Assembly: GCA_049515555.1 (NCBI GenBank)
Contig: JBEKTY010000007.1
Location: forward strand, 31,437 to 95,436
Length of the DNA stretch: 64,000 nt
Source: JBEKTY01 sp049515555
GTDB lineage: Bacteria; Planctomycetota; Planctomycetia; Pirellulales; Thermoguttaceae
Direction of reading: 5' to 3'
Every line of letters starts with the position of its first letter. Positions within the stretch are counted from its first letter, which is position 1. The notes under the pieces were generated by a model that searched no databases, was not told the origin of the DNA, and saw only the letters and a list, made by a program, of their open reading frames with translations. The position numbers and the translations under genes were made by a program. This document shows, in pieces, positions 17,565 through 27,500 of this stretch.

Positions 17565-20138
17565 TCACTTGATCTGGCAGGTCTCTTCCACGGCGTACGT
17601 CAGATCCATACGCACGATGCGGCTGTTGATCACGTCGCCCGCGTAAACGTGCCCATGGTCTGGGGCGGCGCCCACGGTCATGGGCCAGCCCAGCGGGATC
17701 GCAGGCGTTTTGACGGGACTCGGCTGGTCCGGCCCCTGCGAGTCGGCGTTACCGTAATGGCCGGCCTTGAGGATCACATTGCCGGCGTTGTCCACCAAGG
17801 TGACCCGGTAGGTGAGCACGTTGGGAATGTACAGTCGCCCATAGAGATCCATGTCGAAACGGGCCTCCTTGCAGGTGCAGCCCTTACCGGCCCCGTTGGG
17901 CGCCTGATACGGATAGAAGTTGAGCACGCCGCCCATCCAAGCTGGGGCGCCGTCGCGCTGCGTCCAGTCTATGGCCCCAACGGGCTTTTGCTTGCCGGCC
18001 CCGAAGGATTCCTCGTTGGGCCGGAATTTGACCACGCTGCCGACAAACCAATCTTCGGGTGAGGAGTAGGGCAGCTTGTAGCTCTTGGGATACGCGGGCA
18101 TGCCGATGTAAAGGTCCCCTTCGGCGTCGACCTTCAGGCAGCCGGCGCGCGTGCTCGGGCAACTGCCGGTGAGGAATCCCTCGATGGCCTTCCCGTCCGG
18201 ACCCCAACGCACGACGGTGTACTCCGACCAGGTCTTCATGTGGAAGGCATAGAGCGTCCCGTCGCGCCAGACGTAGAGGCCCTTCTGGCAATGACCGTGG
18301 CCGAACTTGCCGTAAACGTCGCGGCCGGTGGTCTTGTTCTCCTTGGCGCCGGGGAAAGGCTGCGGCTTCAGCTCGGGGGTCAGTCGCGAGACGGGGGTTA
18401 CCCAAGAGTTCATGCCGCTGTAGTAGACATTGCCGTCCAGGTCGAAGGCCATGTCACAGGCGGTGAAGGCACAGGGGAGGCGTTTCCCGGTCTTGCCGTC
18501 GTAGCGCGCCATCAGGCCTTTCTGCTGTTCCGCCCAACCGTCGTTGGCAAAGACCTCGTCGGTCACGGGGTTGACCCACGACAGCCAGACGCAACCTAGC
18601 GCATCGGCGCCGCTCTTGCCGGCGACATCAAGAGCCTTCTGGAACGAGTGGCCCAGATCGCTCATCTTCAGCAGCCCGCCCAGCGAGCCGATGTTGGAAA
18701 CCCACACGCCCGGCGGCTCCGCGGCGCTGTCCAGTGCCAGGGAGGGGGCCATCTTGGCCGGCTGCGCGAAACTGAACCGCGCAACCTCCTTGCCGTTGGT
18801 CCAACCGGCGAACTTCACCAGGCTGACCGCGGCGTTGCCCTTGTCTTTCCAGGTGCGCGTCAGGACGTAGATGGCACCGCTCTTCGGATGCACGGCGACC
18901 TGGTCGGGCTCTTGAACCGCGAGCCGGCCCAGCGACTTGCCGGCCTTGTCGTAGACGGCGATACAGTGGTTGGCGCGGTCGCAGGCGTAGACGTTGCCCT
19001 CCAGGTCCACGTCCAGGCCGTGAACGGCTGCCATGCCCATTTTTGCGCCCCAGTCGCTCCAGGGCTGTTCGCGCAGCGATGTGCCGGCGGGTATTCTCAC
19101 GTCGGCCAGGGTCTGCATTTGCAACAGGCCCACCGCCGGCTTGCCAAACCCGGTGACCGGGGTCAGCGGAGCAGTCAGGTCCACCGCGTGAACGCGCCCC
19201 TTCTTCCACAAATCGAGGCCATTGGCCGCGCTGTGGCGGCCCGCCAGGTAGACGGTCTTGCCGTCGGGGGCCACGGCGCCGGTCATCGGGCCAGTGAGGT
19301 TGGCATTGTATGCGCGCTTCGAGGTGGTTCGTTCTCCCCAGCCTGGCAGCAGCCGCCCGCGGATCGGATCGGTTGGGATGCTCCCGTCCGCGCCGATGCT
19401 CATCACTATCAGGCCGTCGCTGAGCGACTGGAAGAAGAGCTTGCCCGCCGTCACGCGGTGACCGAGCATGACCATGTCCGAGCCGGGAGCCGGAAAAAAT
19501 CTAGGCAGCAGGGCATAGTAGTTCGCCGGATAAAGGTAGCCGGCGTCCAGGTCCGGGCCGGTGGTCAACGTGAGCCCCTTGGCCTGCTCGGGTTTCAGAT
19601 CGGCCGGCGGGGGAAAGACCGTTTTCAAGTACTTGCCGTCCGCATCGAACTGGCGGACCACTTCCGGCAGGCCGCCGAGGCCGTCAAACGGGTTGAAATG
19701 GACGTAGAGCCGGCCTTCCTCGTCCGTGGCCAGCCCACGGATGATCGGCATCTTGTAGGGGTCGAAGCCGATGATCTTGCCCAATCTGGCGGTGCTCCCG
19801 GCGCGCACCCGGACCTGGAGCGGCCCGCCGGCGGCCGGTTTGCCGGCATCGTCCTTCCCGTCCCACACGAGTGCTTGCACGAGCCCTGTCTGCAAGGGCG
19901 GCGGCGGCGGGAGCTGGCCGCTGAGCATCCCGGCCGCCAGGTGCCGTACAACCTTGCCTTCGGCGCCAAGCACGGCCACCTCAACATCGGTGGGTTGCGA
20001 AACGGTGAACGTGATTGCCGTTTTGTCGCCGACCTTCTTCACCGCCGGTCTAGCCGTGAACGATACCTCACCAGCCCATGCTGCCGCCGAAATCAGAACC
20101 ACCGCAACGACAGTCGCCGTCTTGACACTGGTTCTCAT
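17565..20138 (-). CDS. Secreted NHL/SMP-type beta-propeller protein
   Basis: 857 aa from ATG 20138, with GGAAGGA upstream and a signal peptide (MRTSVKTATVVAVVLISAAA). A beta-sandwich (KKVGDKTAITFTVSQPTDVE, VVRHLAAGMLSG, QALVWDGKDDAGKPAAGGPL) resembling FlgD-like Ig domains comes first. Long propeller repeats follow: ATDEEGRLYVHFNPFDGLGG, HGLDVDLEGNVYACDRAN, VAVHPKSGAIYVLTRTWKD, AFDLDGNVYYSGMNSWV, LYGRLYIPNVLTYRVTLVDN. It has no catalytic residues I can name. Planctomycetes have many such proteins of unknown role, probably binding at the cell surface. Confidence 0.8.
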   Translation of the reverse strand: MRTSVKTATVVAVVLISAAAWAGEVSFTARPAVKKVGDKTAITFTVSQPTDVEVAVLGAEGKVVRHLAAGMLSGQLPPPPPLQTGLVQALVWDGKDDAGKPAAGGPLQVRVRAGSTARLGKIIGFDPYKMPIIRGLATDEEGRLYVHFNPFDGLGGLPEVVRQFDADGKYLKTVFPPPADLKPEQAKGLTLTTGPDLDAGYLYPANYYALLPRFFPAPGSDMVMLGHRVTAGKLFFQSLSDGLIVMSIGADGSIPTDPIRGRLLPGWGERTTSKRAYNANLTGPMTGAVAPDGKTVYLAGRHSAANGLDLWKKGRVHAVDLTAPLTPVTGFGKPAVGLLQMQTLADVRIPAGTSLREQPWSDWGAKMGMAAVHGLDVDLEGNVYACDRANHCIAVYDKAGKSLGRLAVQEPDQVAVHPKSGAIYVLTRTWKDKGNAAVSLVKFAGWTNGKEVARFSFAQPAKMAPSLALDSAAEPPGVWVSNIGSLGGLLKMSDLGHSFQKALDVAGKSGADALGCVWLSWVNPVTDEVFANDGWAEQQKGLMARYDGKTGKRLPCAFTACDMAFDLDGNVYYSGMNSWVTPVSRLTPELKPQPFPGAKENKTTGRDVYGKFGHGHCQKGLYVWRDGTLYAFHMKTWSEYTVVRWGPDGKAIEGFLTGSCPSTRAGCLKVDAEGDLYIGMPAYPKSYKLPYSSPEDWFVGSVVKFRPNEESFGAGKQKPVGAIDWTQRDGAPAWMGGVLNFYPYQAPNGAGKGCTCKEARFDMDLYGRLYIPNVLTYRVTLVDNAGNVILKAGHYGNADSQGPDQPSPVKTPAIPLGWPMTVGAAPDHGHVYAGDVINSRIVRMDLTYAVEETCQIK

Positions 20139-20475
20139 CTCGTTCCTTCCTTTCCTGATTCTCAAGGTTTGCTGCCGCATTTGTCGAAACCGGGAGGTCT
20201 TCGATTATAGATGTCGATAGACAGCGTGCGATAGTTGCCCAGTTCTTTGAGTAGTGCCGAGTGGGTAATGCCGAGATCCTCAAGTAGCACCAGTGACCGT
20301 TGGGAACCAAAACCATGATGACCTGACCCAGACCGATCTGGCCGGCCGAGAGCCTCGAAAGGCGATTGGCCGCGACGTACTTGTTGGCGATCCTGGAAGG
20401 CGATCGCCAAGGACGTCCAAGCCGGGAAAGACAATCAAATCCTCGTACGGCATGCGGCTGACACGGCGTCTTGAG
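20139..20475. other. Intergenic stretch without a recognisable gene
   Basis: About 340 bases between two minus-strand genes. Short open frames exist on the minus strand; one starts PYEDLIVF, vaguely like a four-helix-bundle (23S intervening-sequence) protein, but the similarity stops after a few residues. I see no promoter or repeat I can support. Confidence 0.4.
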
Positions 20476-20859
20476 CTACTCATCGTCCTCCCAGCACTCG
20501 CATGACGGCGCGTCCCGCTCCATCAATCGGCGGCACTCGGTACACCACAGTTGGCCGCATTGGTAGCAGCGCCCGACCAGGACTTCCTCGCTCTCGGGAT
20601 CGGCATCGCAGTTGCCCGTATCTTCGCTGCCGCATTTCGGACAGTCCCCTACGAAGATGCGATCAGCGAACTCTTCGGCCGTCCCGCTGCCCTCAAACGC
20701 CGCACGAAGCTCTTCCAGGGCCTCGGGCGGCATCCGGCTCAGGATGTCCTCGATGGCTGCCTTTTCCTCCTCCGTAGGTTCGGCTTCCACGGCCGCCTCG
20801 CAGAACCCGCAGACCTTGGCCTTGTCGGGAATCTCCTTGCCGCAATTCCAGCAACGCAC
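20476..20859 (-). CDS. Small acidic zinc-ribbon protein
   Basis: 127 aa from a GTG at 20859, chosen because GAGAGGAG lies 7 nt before it; a TTG at 20895 would overlap the upstream gene. An N-terminal zinc ribbon (RCWNCGKEIPDKAKVCGFC) is followed by an acidic helix (EEEKAAIEDILSRMPPEALE) and two more Cys pairs (CPKCGSEDTGNCD, CYQCGQLWCTECRRLM). Metal binding is clear, function is not. It follows the TPR gene by 22 nt, so the two are likely co-transcribed and may work together. Confidence 0.7.
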   Translation of the reverse strand: MRCWNCGKEIPDKAKVCGFCEAAVEAEPTEEEKAAIEDILSRMPPEALEELRAAFEGSGTAEEFADRIFVGDCPKCGSEDTGNCDADPESEEVLVGRCYQCGQLWCTECRRLMERDAPSCECWEDDE

Positions 20860-20881
20860 GATCTTGCTCCTCTCGTAGTAA

Positions 20882-22492
20882 TTATCCTTCGCCAACCCAT
20901 GAAAGCCGCACCATCAGCTTCGCGGAGGCCGCGGCCACCGTTTTCACCAACAGGGGGCCGTTCGCCGCGAGGAACTCGGGGATCGCCCGCAGGCAGCCCT
21001 CCAGAAGCTCCAGCTCCCAGACCAGCGGCGGTCGCATGGCGCGGCCGGGATTGATGCGGATCACCAGCGGATAGGCCTCCGGTCCTGCCACCGGCCAGCC
21101 GTGCCTCTCGACGGCGTCCAAGTCGCGCACGGGGATCTCGAACGCCTCGCTGAACATCAACGACAGGGCCGACATCCCCCGCGAGTTTTCTTCTTCCGAG
21201 CGCCCGCCGGTCATCAACTCTTGCAAGGCGGCGAGGTCTTCGTAGACGGCCAGCCCCTGTTGCACGCCGGACTGGCCCATCACGACCGCGTACCACGGCC
21301 CGCTCTGGAACTTGTCGCACTCGACCTTGATCTGCTTGAGCTCGGCTTTCCACGCCGCTTGGAAGGCCTTTTGGCGGACCTCGATCCGCGCCGGCCGGCG
21401 CGGCTCAGCGTGCCGCGGCTGCCGCATGGCGTCCGTCAGGTAGTCCCACACGTCTGCCGGCTGTGGTTGGGCATCGAGAACGTCCAGGCAGAGCAGTTCA
21501 TGGCTCGCACTGCTGATAATCGCCACCGTCCAGTGAGATCCTTCCGCAGCCTGTCCTTCGCCGAATGTGTGGCTCGGCATCGCATCGACCTGCCAGGCCT
21601 CGCCCCGCTGCTGCGGCAATCGCAGCAGGTTGCGCTTCAGTTCGGGCCAGGAAGGCCGCCGGCGCCTGGGCGGCTCGGGCAACGGCACGTTGAGCGTCTT
21701 TCGCAACCACGAGATGGCCCCCGGCGCGTTCAGCCAAGCGCGGCGATTGCCGACCGCGTAGCTGACGGCCTCATCCTCCCCGCCCCTGGTGACATAGGGC
21801 GGCAGGTCGGTGGGCAATTGCTTGTGTCCCAGCAGGTAGGCCGGAACGTGCTTGTTGGCCTTCGTTGCCTGCGCCAGCAGTTTGTTAGCCGGGTGGGATT
21901 CGCCCCCTTCCCGGAACGCAAATAGGGCCTTGGTGTAGGTCCACATCGCCGAAGGATCGTTCACGTATTCCGCCAACAGTCGCCTGAGGTCCTGGTCGCG
22001 GTCCAGGTCCAAGAGCAATGTGGCCAGGCAGTAGCGGACGCCCTGGTTGTCGTTGGGGTTGAGCCGGAGCATCTCCTGATAATGCCCGGCCGCCTCTTCG
22101 CGGCGGCCGGCTTCCGAAAGGCACTGGGCCAGGCCCTCCCGGGCGCGCATGTACGGCCGGGTCTCCAAGAAACCCCAGAACTCGCCGGCGTGCTCCTCGA
22201 ACGCCTGCTTGCCCAGCGCCCGCTCCCCGGCGGCTACGCCTTGCTCGTAGTGCTTGCGGGCCTCTTCCACGGTCCGGGCGTGCTCGGCCAGCAGCACGTA
22301 AGCGTCGGCACAGTCGGGCGAGATTTCCAGGGCCTTGCGGGCCAGCCGAACCTGCTCGGCGCCGGAGGCCTCGAAGGCCTGATACATTACCTCCTGGGCA
22401 CGATCCAGCGGGGTCTCTGCGCCCTTTTCTCCCCCCAGGCCGGCCGTAATCTCCCGCAGGACCCGTTCCATGATGCGCCGGTCCGGCAGCAT
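20882..22492 (-). CDS. TPR protein with ST7-like N-terminal half
   Basis: 536 aa. The N-terminal half has TPR-like helices (LARKALEISPDCADAYVLLA, EEARKHYEQGVAAGERALG, FWGFLETRPYMRAREGLAQC, AAGHYQEMLRLNPNDNQGVR, ANKHVPAYLLGHKQLP), a pattern shared with eukaryotic ST7 and with bacterial SEC-C-associated proteins. The C-terminal half (ASHELLCLDVLDAQPQPADV, GPWYAVVMGQSGVQQGLAVY, HGWPVAGPEAYPLVIRINPG) fits the DUF6930/DUF7309 type domain found with it. There is no signal peptide, so it is cytoplasmic. The exact role is unknown. It forms an apparent operon with the downstream zinc-ribbon gene. Confidence 0.7.
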   Translation of the reverse strand: MLPDRRIMERVLREITAGLGGEKGAETPLDRAQEVMYQAFEASGAEQVRLARKALEISPDCADAYVLLAEHARTVEEARKHYEQGVAAGERALGKQAFEEHAGEFWGFLETRPYMRAREGLAQCLSEAGRREEAAGHYQEMLRLNPNDNQGVRYCLATLLLDLDRDQDLRRLLAEYVNDPSAMWTYTKALFAFREGGESHPANKLLAQATKANKHVPAYLLGHKQLPTDLPPYVTRGGEDEAVSYAVGNRRAWLNAPGAISWLRKTLNVPLPEPPRRRRPSWPELKRNLLRLPQQRGEAWQVDAMPSHTFGEGQAAEGSHWTVAIISSASHELLCLDVLDAQPQPADVWDYLTDAMRQPRHAEPRRPARIEVRQKAFQAAWKAELKQIKVECDKFQSGPWYAVVMGQSGVQQGLAVYEDLAALQELMTGGRSEEENSRGMSALSLMFSEAFEIPVRDLDAVERHGWPVAGPEAYPLVIRINPGRAMRPPLVWELELLEGCLRAIPEFLAANGPLLVKTVAAASAKLMVRLSWVGEG

Positions 22493-22653
22493 CGGCAGCG
22501 GGGGATTCTGTTCTTCGTCGGTTCTTTTGGCAGTTGGTCTTCTTTTCTAAGCGAAGGGCGTGGTGGCCGACGAAACTACGCCCTTCACAAGCTCAGGGAC
22601 GTGCCACCCCTTCCGCAAGCAATGCCATCAGTTGGCAAGATTACGATCAAGGC

Positions 22654-22906
22654 CCTGACACCTTTTTCACATTTTCCCTCCCACCCAAATTGCCCAGTTT
22701 CCATGCCGCATGTTTTTAATCACCCCTCCTGCGGCGAACAACGCTAAATTCCGTTGCGCCCCGGTCTTACAGCCCGCCGGCCCCCTCTATTTCGGCCAGG
22801 ATTTCAGCTTGCCTGGAATCAGGAAATGCCGTATCCTTGACCCCGGTTGTGCGTCGGGTGGGACCGGCCGCTTTAGAGTCAGCATCACTGGTGAAAAGGT
22901 GTCAGG
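22654..22906. repeat. Separated inverted repeat in the intergenic gap
   Basis: CCTGACACCTTTTTCAC (22654-22670) is repeated in inverted form as GTGAAAAGGTGTCAGG (22891-22906), differing by one T. The arms are about 220 bases apart within the 520-base gap 22493-23016, which has no gene. This could be the ends of a small non-autonomous element or copies of a dispersed motif. Confidence 0.5.
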
Positions 22907-23010
22907 AACCGCTTCGAGGCACTTCGTCGATCGGAAAGGGCGTCAGCGTCGCACGGATTGCGTCGAAACGGTTGCTAACACGTTTTCGCGCCCCGCCAAC
23001 AGGAGGTTTT

Positions 23011-23146
23011 AAGAGCATGGAAGCTCCTCTCGTTCGCGCCAGCCGGTTCAAGAGCATGGAAGCTCCTCTCGTTCGCGCCAGCCGGTTCAAGAGCATGGAA
23101 GCTCCTCTCATTCGCGCCAGCCGGTTCAAGAGCATGGAAGCTCGTC
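23011..23146 (+). repeat. 39-bp tandem repeat covering a start codon region
   Basis: Three full copies (23011-23049, 23050-23088, 23089-23127) and a partial fourth copy of a unit beginning AAGAGCATGGAAGCTC. The copies are nearly identical. Each carries an in-frame ATG (23017, 23056, 23095, 23134). The period of 39 is a multiple of three, so copy number does not change the frame. Only the first ATG has AGGAGG upstream. Confidence 0.92.
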
Positions 23147-24240
23147 TGATCCGGACCGCCCTGCTGGCGGCCCTGCTGACGGTGTCGATGGCGGCGCGGT
23201 TCCAGAGCCCCAATTTCATCGTGGAGAGTTCTGAGCCGGGCCTGGCCCCGCAGATCGCCCAAACGGCGGAGAAGTATCGCCGCGACCTGGCCGTCGAGTG
23301 GCTGGGGCAGACCATGCCCAACTGGGCCCAGCCCTGCCAGATGACGGTCCAGGTGGGTCCGCATCTGGGGGCCGGCGGGGCGACTACCTTCGTCTTCGAC
23401 CGCGGCGAGGTCTTCGGCTGGCGGATGACCATCCAGGGCTCCGCCGAGCGGATCCTCGACTCCGTGCTGCCGCACGAGATCACGCACATGATCTATGCCA
23501 GCCACTTCCGCCGCCCCCTGCCCCGCTGGGCCGACGAGGGCGGGGCCACCAGCGTCGAGCACGCCAGCGAGCGGCAGAAGCACCGGGCCATGCTCATCAA
23601 CTTCCTGCACACCGGCCGCGGCATCGCCTTCAGCGAGATGTTCGCCATGACCGAGTATCCCAGCGACGTGATGCCGCTTTACGCCCAGGCCTATACCCTG
23701 TCGGAGTTCCTGATCTACCAGGGCGGGCGGCGGAAGTTCATCGAGTTTCTCGACGATGGAATGCAGACCGAGCAGTGGTCGGCGGCCGTCCAGCGGCACT
23801 ACGGCCTGGGCGATCTGGCCGCACTGCAGAACACCTGGGTGAGCTGGGTGGCCAAGGGTTTTCCAATGCCACAAACGCCGCAATCGCCACAGGGGCCGCA
23901 GGCGCCGCAATCACCGGTCCAACAGGCTGGGGCCACGGTCCTGGCGGCCGGCGCGGTGCCGCCGCCCCCGGCCCCCCGGGAACCCACAGCCGCCCCGCGG
24001 CAGGCCCGGCCCGAGCCCAACCTGATCTATCGCATCCGCGACAAGACCGAGGCGCAGACACTGCCCGCCGCGGGCTGGCGGCGGGTGGGCACGCCGCCGC
24101 CGGCCACACTGGTCAGCGAAACCCGCCCGGCGCCCGCGGCCCCCGCCGCGGCCGATGCCGGCCGCGCCGAAGTCGCCCGGCCCCAGACCATGGAGCCCTC
24201 GCGGCAACTCATCCTGCAATGGAGCCAGCCGGCGAAGTAG
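23017..24240 (+). CDS. Secreted gluzincin-type zinc metalloprotease (peptidase MA/DUF1570-like)
   Basis: 407 aa from ATG 23017, the only one of four repeated ATGs with a strong ribosome site (AGGAGG). The first 39 residues are thus three copies of MEAPLVRASRFKS, followed by MEARLIRTALLAALLTVSMA, which looks like a normal signal peptide start. The protease core has PNFIVESSEP, then LPHEITHMIYASHF near residue 150 (HEXXH) and LPRWADEGGATSVEH, giving the third ligand Glu, as in the peptidase MA family. The C-terminal 130 residues are Pro/Gln/Ala-rich, ending RQLILQWSQPAK. The substrate is unknown. The long n-region ahead of the signal peptide is unusual. Confidence 0.8.
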   Translation: MEAPLVRASRFKSMEAPLVRASRFKSMEAPLIRASRFKSMEARLIRTALLAALLTVSMAARFQSPNFIVESSEPGLAPQIAQTAEKYRRDLAVEWLGQTMPNWAQPCQMTVQVGPHLGAGGATTFVFDRGEVFGWRMTIQGSAERILDSVLPHEITHMIYASHFRRPLPRWADEGGATSVEHASERQKHRAMLINFLHTGRGIAFSEMFAMTEYPSDVMPLYAQAYTLSEFLIYQGGRRKFIEFLDDGMQTEQWSAAVQRHYGLGDLAALQNTWVSWVAKGFPMPQTPQSPQGPQAPQSPVQQAGATVLAAGAVPPPPAPREPTAAPRQARPEPNLIYRIRDKTEAQTLPAAGWRRVGTPPPATLVSETRPAPAAPAAADAGRAEVARPQTMEPSRQLILQWSQPAK

Positions 24241-24246
24241 CCGCGC

Positions 24247-24341
24247 AGGTCTCCCCTCTCCTTCGGGTGAGGGGCCGGGGGGTGAGGGCCGGCAAAGTTT
24301 TCTCCCCTCGCCCTTTGGGAGAGGGGCCGGGGGTGAGGGCC
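24247..24341. repeat. Two copies of a GC-rich CTCCCCT/GTGAGGG repeat
   Basis: Copies at 24251-24287 and 24301-24341 share the pattern CTCCCCTC, a short loop, GAGGGGCCGGGGG, TGAGGGCC. This is the common bacterial dispersed repeat whose minus strand reads like LTPGPSPKGRGE. It fills most of the gap between the protease and the methyltransferase genes. Confidence 0.7.
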
Positions 24342-24530
24342 CTTCTTTCCGCGCCATTCGCCTTTCGGCCGAAGCGGCCAGTCCTGGCCGGTCCTTCTGT
24401 AGAACGTCGGCCGGACCATCGGCTACAATGGCGGTCTTGTACTGCGCGCGGTTTGAAGTGACCCGGGCCGTAACAATAGGGAAGATTCTGGATCACCTCC
24501 GGCCGCTCGCAGTATAAGGAGGCCGCCGCC

Positions 24531-27500
24531 GTGCCCGTCGAAGCCAAGCCCTTGTTCCGCCCCGACGTTCTGCGTGCCCATCTGGCCGCCTTCGCGCTTC
24601 CCGGGCACGTCGACGCCCTCCGCCCGAAACTGGCGCACTGGGCCGAGCTGCTCTCCTCGGGCAAGGCCAACACGCTCAATGAGCAGGAAATCCTGCCCGA
24701 CTTCCTGACCGACTTCTTCTGCGAGCTGCTGGGCTACACCCGCCCGGCCGACGGCGGCCCGCGCTACACAATTTCGCGCGAGAAACACGTCCAGGTGGAG
24801 GGCGAGTTCGCCGACGCCGTCCTGGGCGACTTCGGCCGGGGGCCGGATCGGTTCATCGTCGCCCTGGAGGGCAAGGGGCCCAAGGACCCGCTGGATCGGC
24901 CCTTCGCGGGCCGGCGAATGTCGGCCGTCGATCAGGGCTACCGCTACGCCATCAACCTGCCGTGCGATTTTGTCATCGTTACCTCCACCCGCCAAACCCG
25001 GCTCTACGGCAAGGGGACCGACCAGCAGACCTACGAGCGGTTCGACACCGAACAACTGGCCGAGAGCGACGCGCAGCTAAAGCGGTTCGTGTTCCTGCTG
25101 GGCGCGGCGCGGGTGGCCCCCGAATCGGGCCGCTGCCATTTCTACGACCTGCTGGCCGAGTCGGAGCGGGTGGGCAAGGACCTCACCAAGGAGTTCTACC
25201 TCCGCTACGCCGAAATGCGGCACGACGCCTTCCGGCGGCTCTGCCGCGACAACCCCGACCTGCCCCGCCATGACGTGCTGGGTTGTGCCCAAAAGCTGCT
25301 CGACCGGGTGTTGTTTTGCGCCTTCTGCGAAGACCGCGGCTTGCTCCCCACGGAAACCATCCGCAAGGCATACGAGCACCACGACCCCTACCACCCGCGC
25401 CCGATTTGGGACAACTTCCGCGGGCTGTTCGCTGCCATCAACCGGGGCAACGCGGCCTTGGGCATCCACGCCTACAACGGCGGGCTGTTCGCCGAGGATA
25501 CAGTCTTGGACAACCTGAAGGTGGCCGATGAGGTCTGCGCCTTCTTCCGCGAGTTGGGCGATTTCGACTACCGCCCGGCGCACCAGGCGGCGGCCTACGC
25601 CCCGGCGGCCGGCAACAACAGCCTGGTTGACGTTGACATCCTGGGGCACATCTTCGAGCAGTCGATCACCGACCTGGAGAAGCTGCGCAACGAGCTGGAC
25701 GGCCTGGCCGAGCCCGCCGGCGCCGAGAAGCACAAGACCCGCCGCAAGAAGGAAGGCGCCTTCTACACCCGCGCGTTTATCACCCGCTACATCATCCAGC
25801 AGGCCCTGGGCGGGGTGCTGCGCGACCGTTTCGAGCAACTCCGCCGGGCCCAGGAGCAAACGGCAAAGGGAGCGGCCCGCGCCGCGATTGCCGATCCAAG
25901 CGTTTACACCCTCGACAAATTGAAGAAACCCGAGCGAGCGGCCCTGGTCCGCTTCTGGGAAGCCTGGCAAGACGAGCTGGCACTGGTGCGGTTGCTCGAC
26001 CCGGCCTGCGGCAGCGGCGCCTTCCTGATCGAAGCCTTCGACCAGTTGCACGCCGCCAATCAGGCCTCCAACGACCGGCTGGAAGAGTTGCGCGGGCATC
26101 GAACCTTGTTCGACCTGGACAAGCGGATTCTCGAAAACAACCTGTACGGCGTGGACCTGAACGACGAGGCGATCGAAATCTGCCGCCTCAGCCTGTGGAT
26201 CAAGACCGCCGAGCGCGGCAAGGCGCTGACCAGCCTGGACCATACCATCCGCGTGGGCAACAGCGTAGTCGCCGACCCGGCCTATTGCGCCAAGGCCTTC
26301 GACTGGCAAGCCGCCTTCCCGGAGGTCTTTAGGGCTGGCGGCTTTGACGTTGTGGTGGCCAACCCGCCCTACATTCGCCAGGAGTGGTTGGCACCGTACA
26401 AGGCACACTTTGAAGCGGCCTACAGGAGCTACGACGGGACGGCAGACATATTCACGTATTTCTTCGAGCGCGGCTTGCAGTTGCTGCGCAACGGCGGGCG
26501 GCTGGCTTTCATCACATCGGGGAGTTGGGTCCGCGCGAACTTCGCCGCGCCCCTCCGGAAAGTGATAGCAGAGAACACGGCGGTCGAGTCGATGATTGAC
26601 TTCGGCGAGTTTCAGCCGTTTGAGGACGCTGAAATGATCCGACCAACGATCACGGTCTTAAACAAGCAGCCGCCGGGGCCTCCCATGCGGTTATTCAAGT
26701 GGCTTGGCGCCGGCCAACCACCCGAAAATCTGTCAGAGGTCATCGCGGCGACGGCGACCATGCGAATAGACCACCTGGGGGCCGCGGCGTGGGAGTTGGA
26801 GGCCGACAACGTGTTGGCGCTCCGGCGCAAGCTGGCCGAACGACATCGCACACTGTCCCAACACGTATCGGGCGAAATATTTTACGGAATCAAGACCGGG
26901 CTCAGCGAAGTCTTTGTGATCGGCGAGGCAGTGCGCAACCAGCTTATTGCGGAGGACGCGGGCAGCGGCAGCTTGCTAGAGCAGTTCGTCCAGGGCACGA
27001 ACATGCGACCGTGGTATCTCGAACATCCGCAGCAGTACTTGATCGCCCTGAAGTCCAGCAATGATCAAGAATGGCCCTGGTCGCGGTGCGGGGACAGCGC
27101 AGAATCGGTATTCGAGAAGGAATACCCTGCCATACACGCGTATCTCGATGCAAGGCGATCGGCAGTATGCAACCGAACGGACCAGGGCCGATTCTGGTGG
27201 GAGCTTCGCACGTGCGCCTATTGGGACCAATTCGTGCGCCCGAAAATCCTGTGGCCCGACATAACGAACAGGCCGCGTTTTTCGATGGATAAGGAGAGCT
27301 TGATCTTCGGTGACACGGCTTTTATGGTTCCCAGGCAGGACTACTACCTCCTGGGAATATTGGCGTCGTGGGCGACATGGTTCTTCTTGAGCAGAACCGC
27401 ACAGCCTCTCAGGCTGCGGAGCAACCGCTGGCAATACCGCCTGAAGGCGCAGTACGTCGAGAGGGTTCCCGTTCCGGACGCGGGCGACGGGGAACGTGCG

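Noticed and set aside
20162..20434. Minus-strand frame starting like a four-helix-bundle protein
   Set aside because: Only about eight residues match; the rest is unlike the family and there is no ribosome site.
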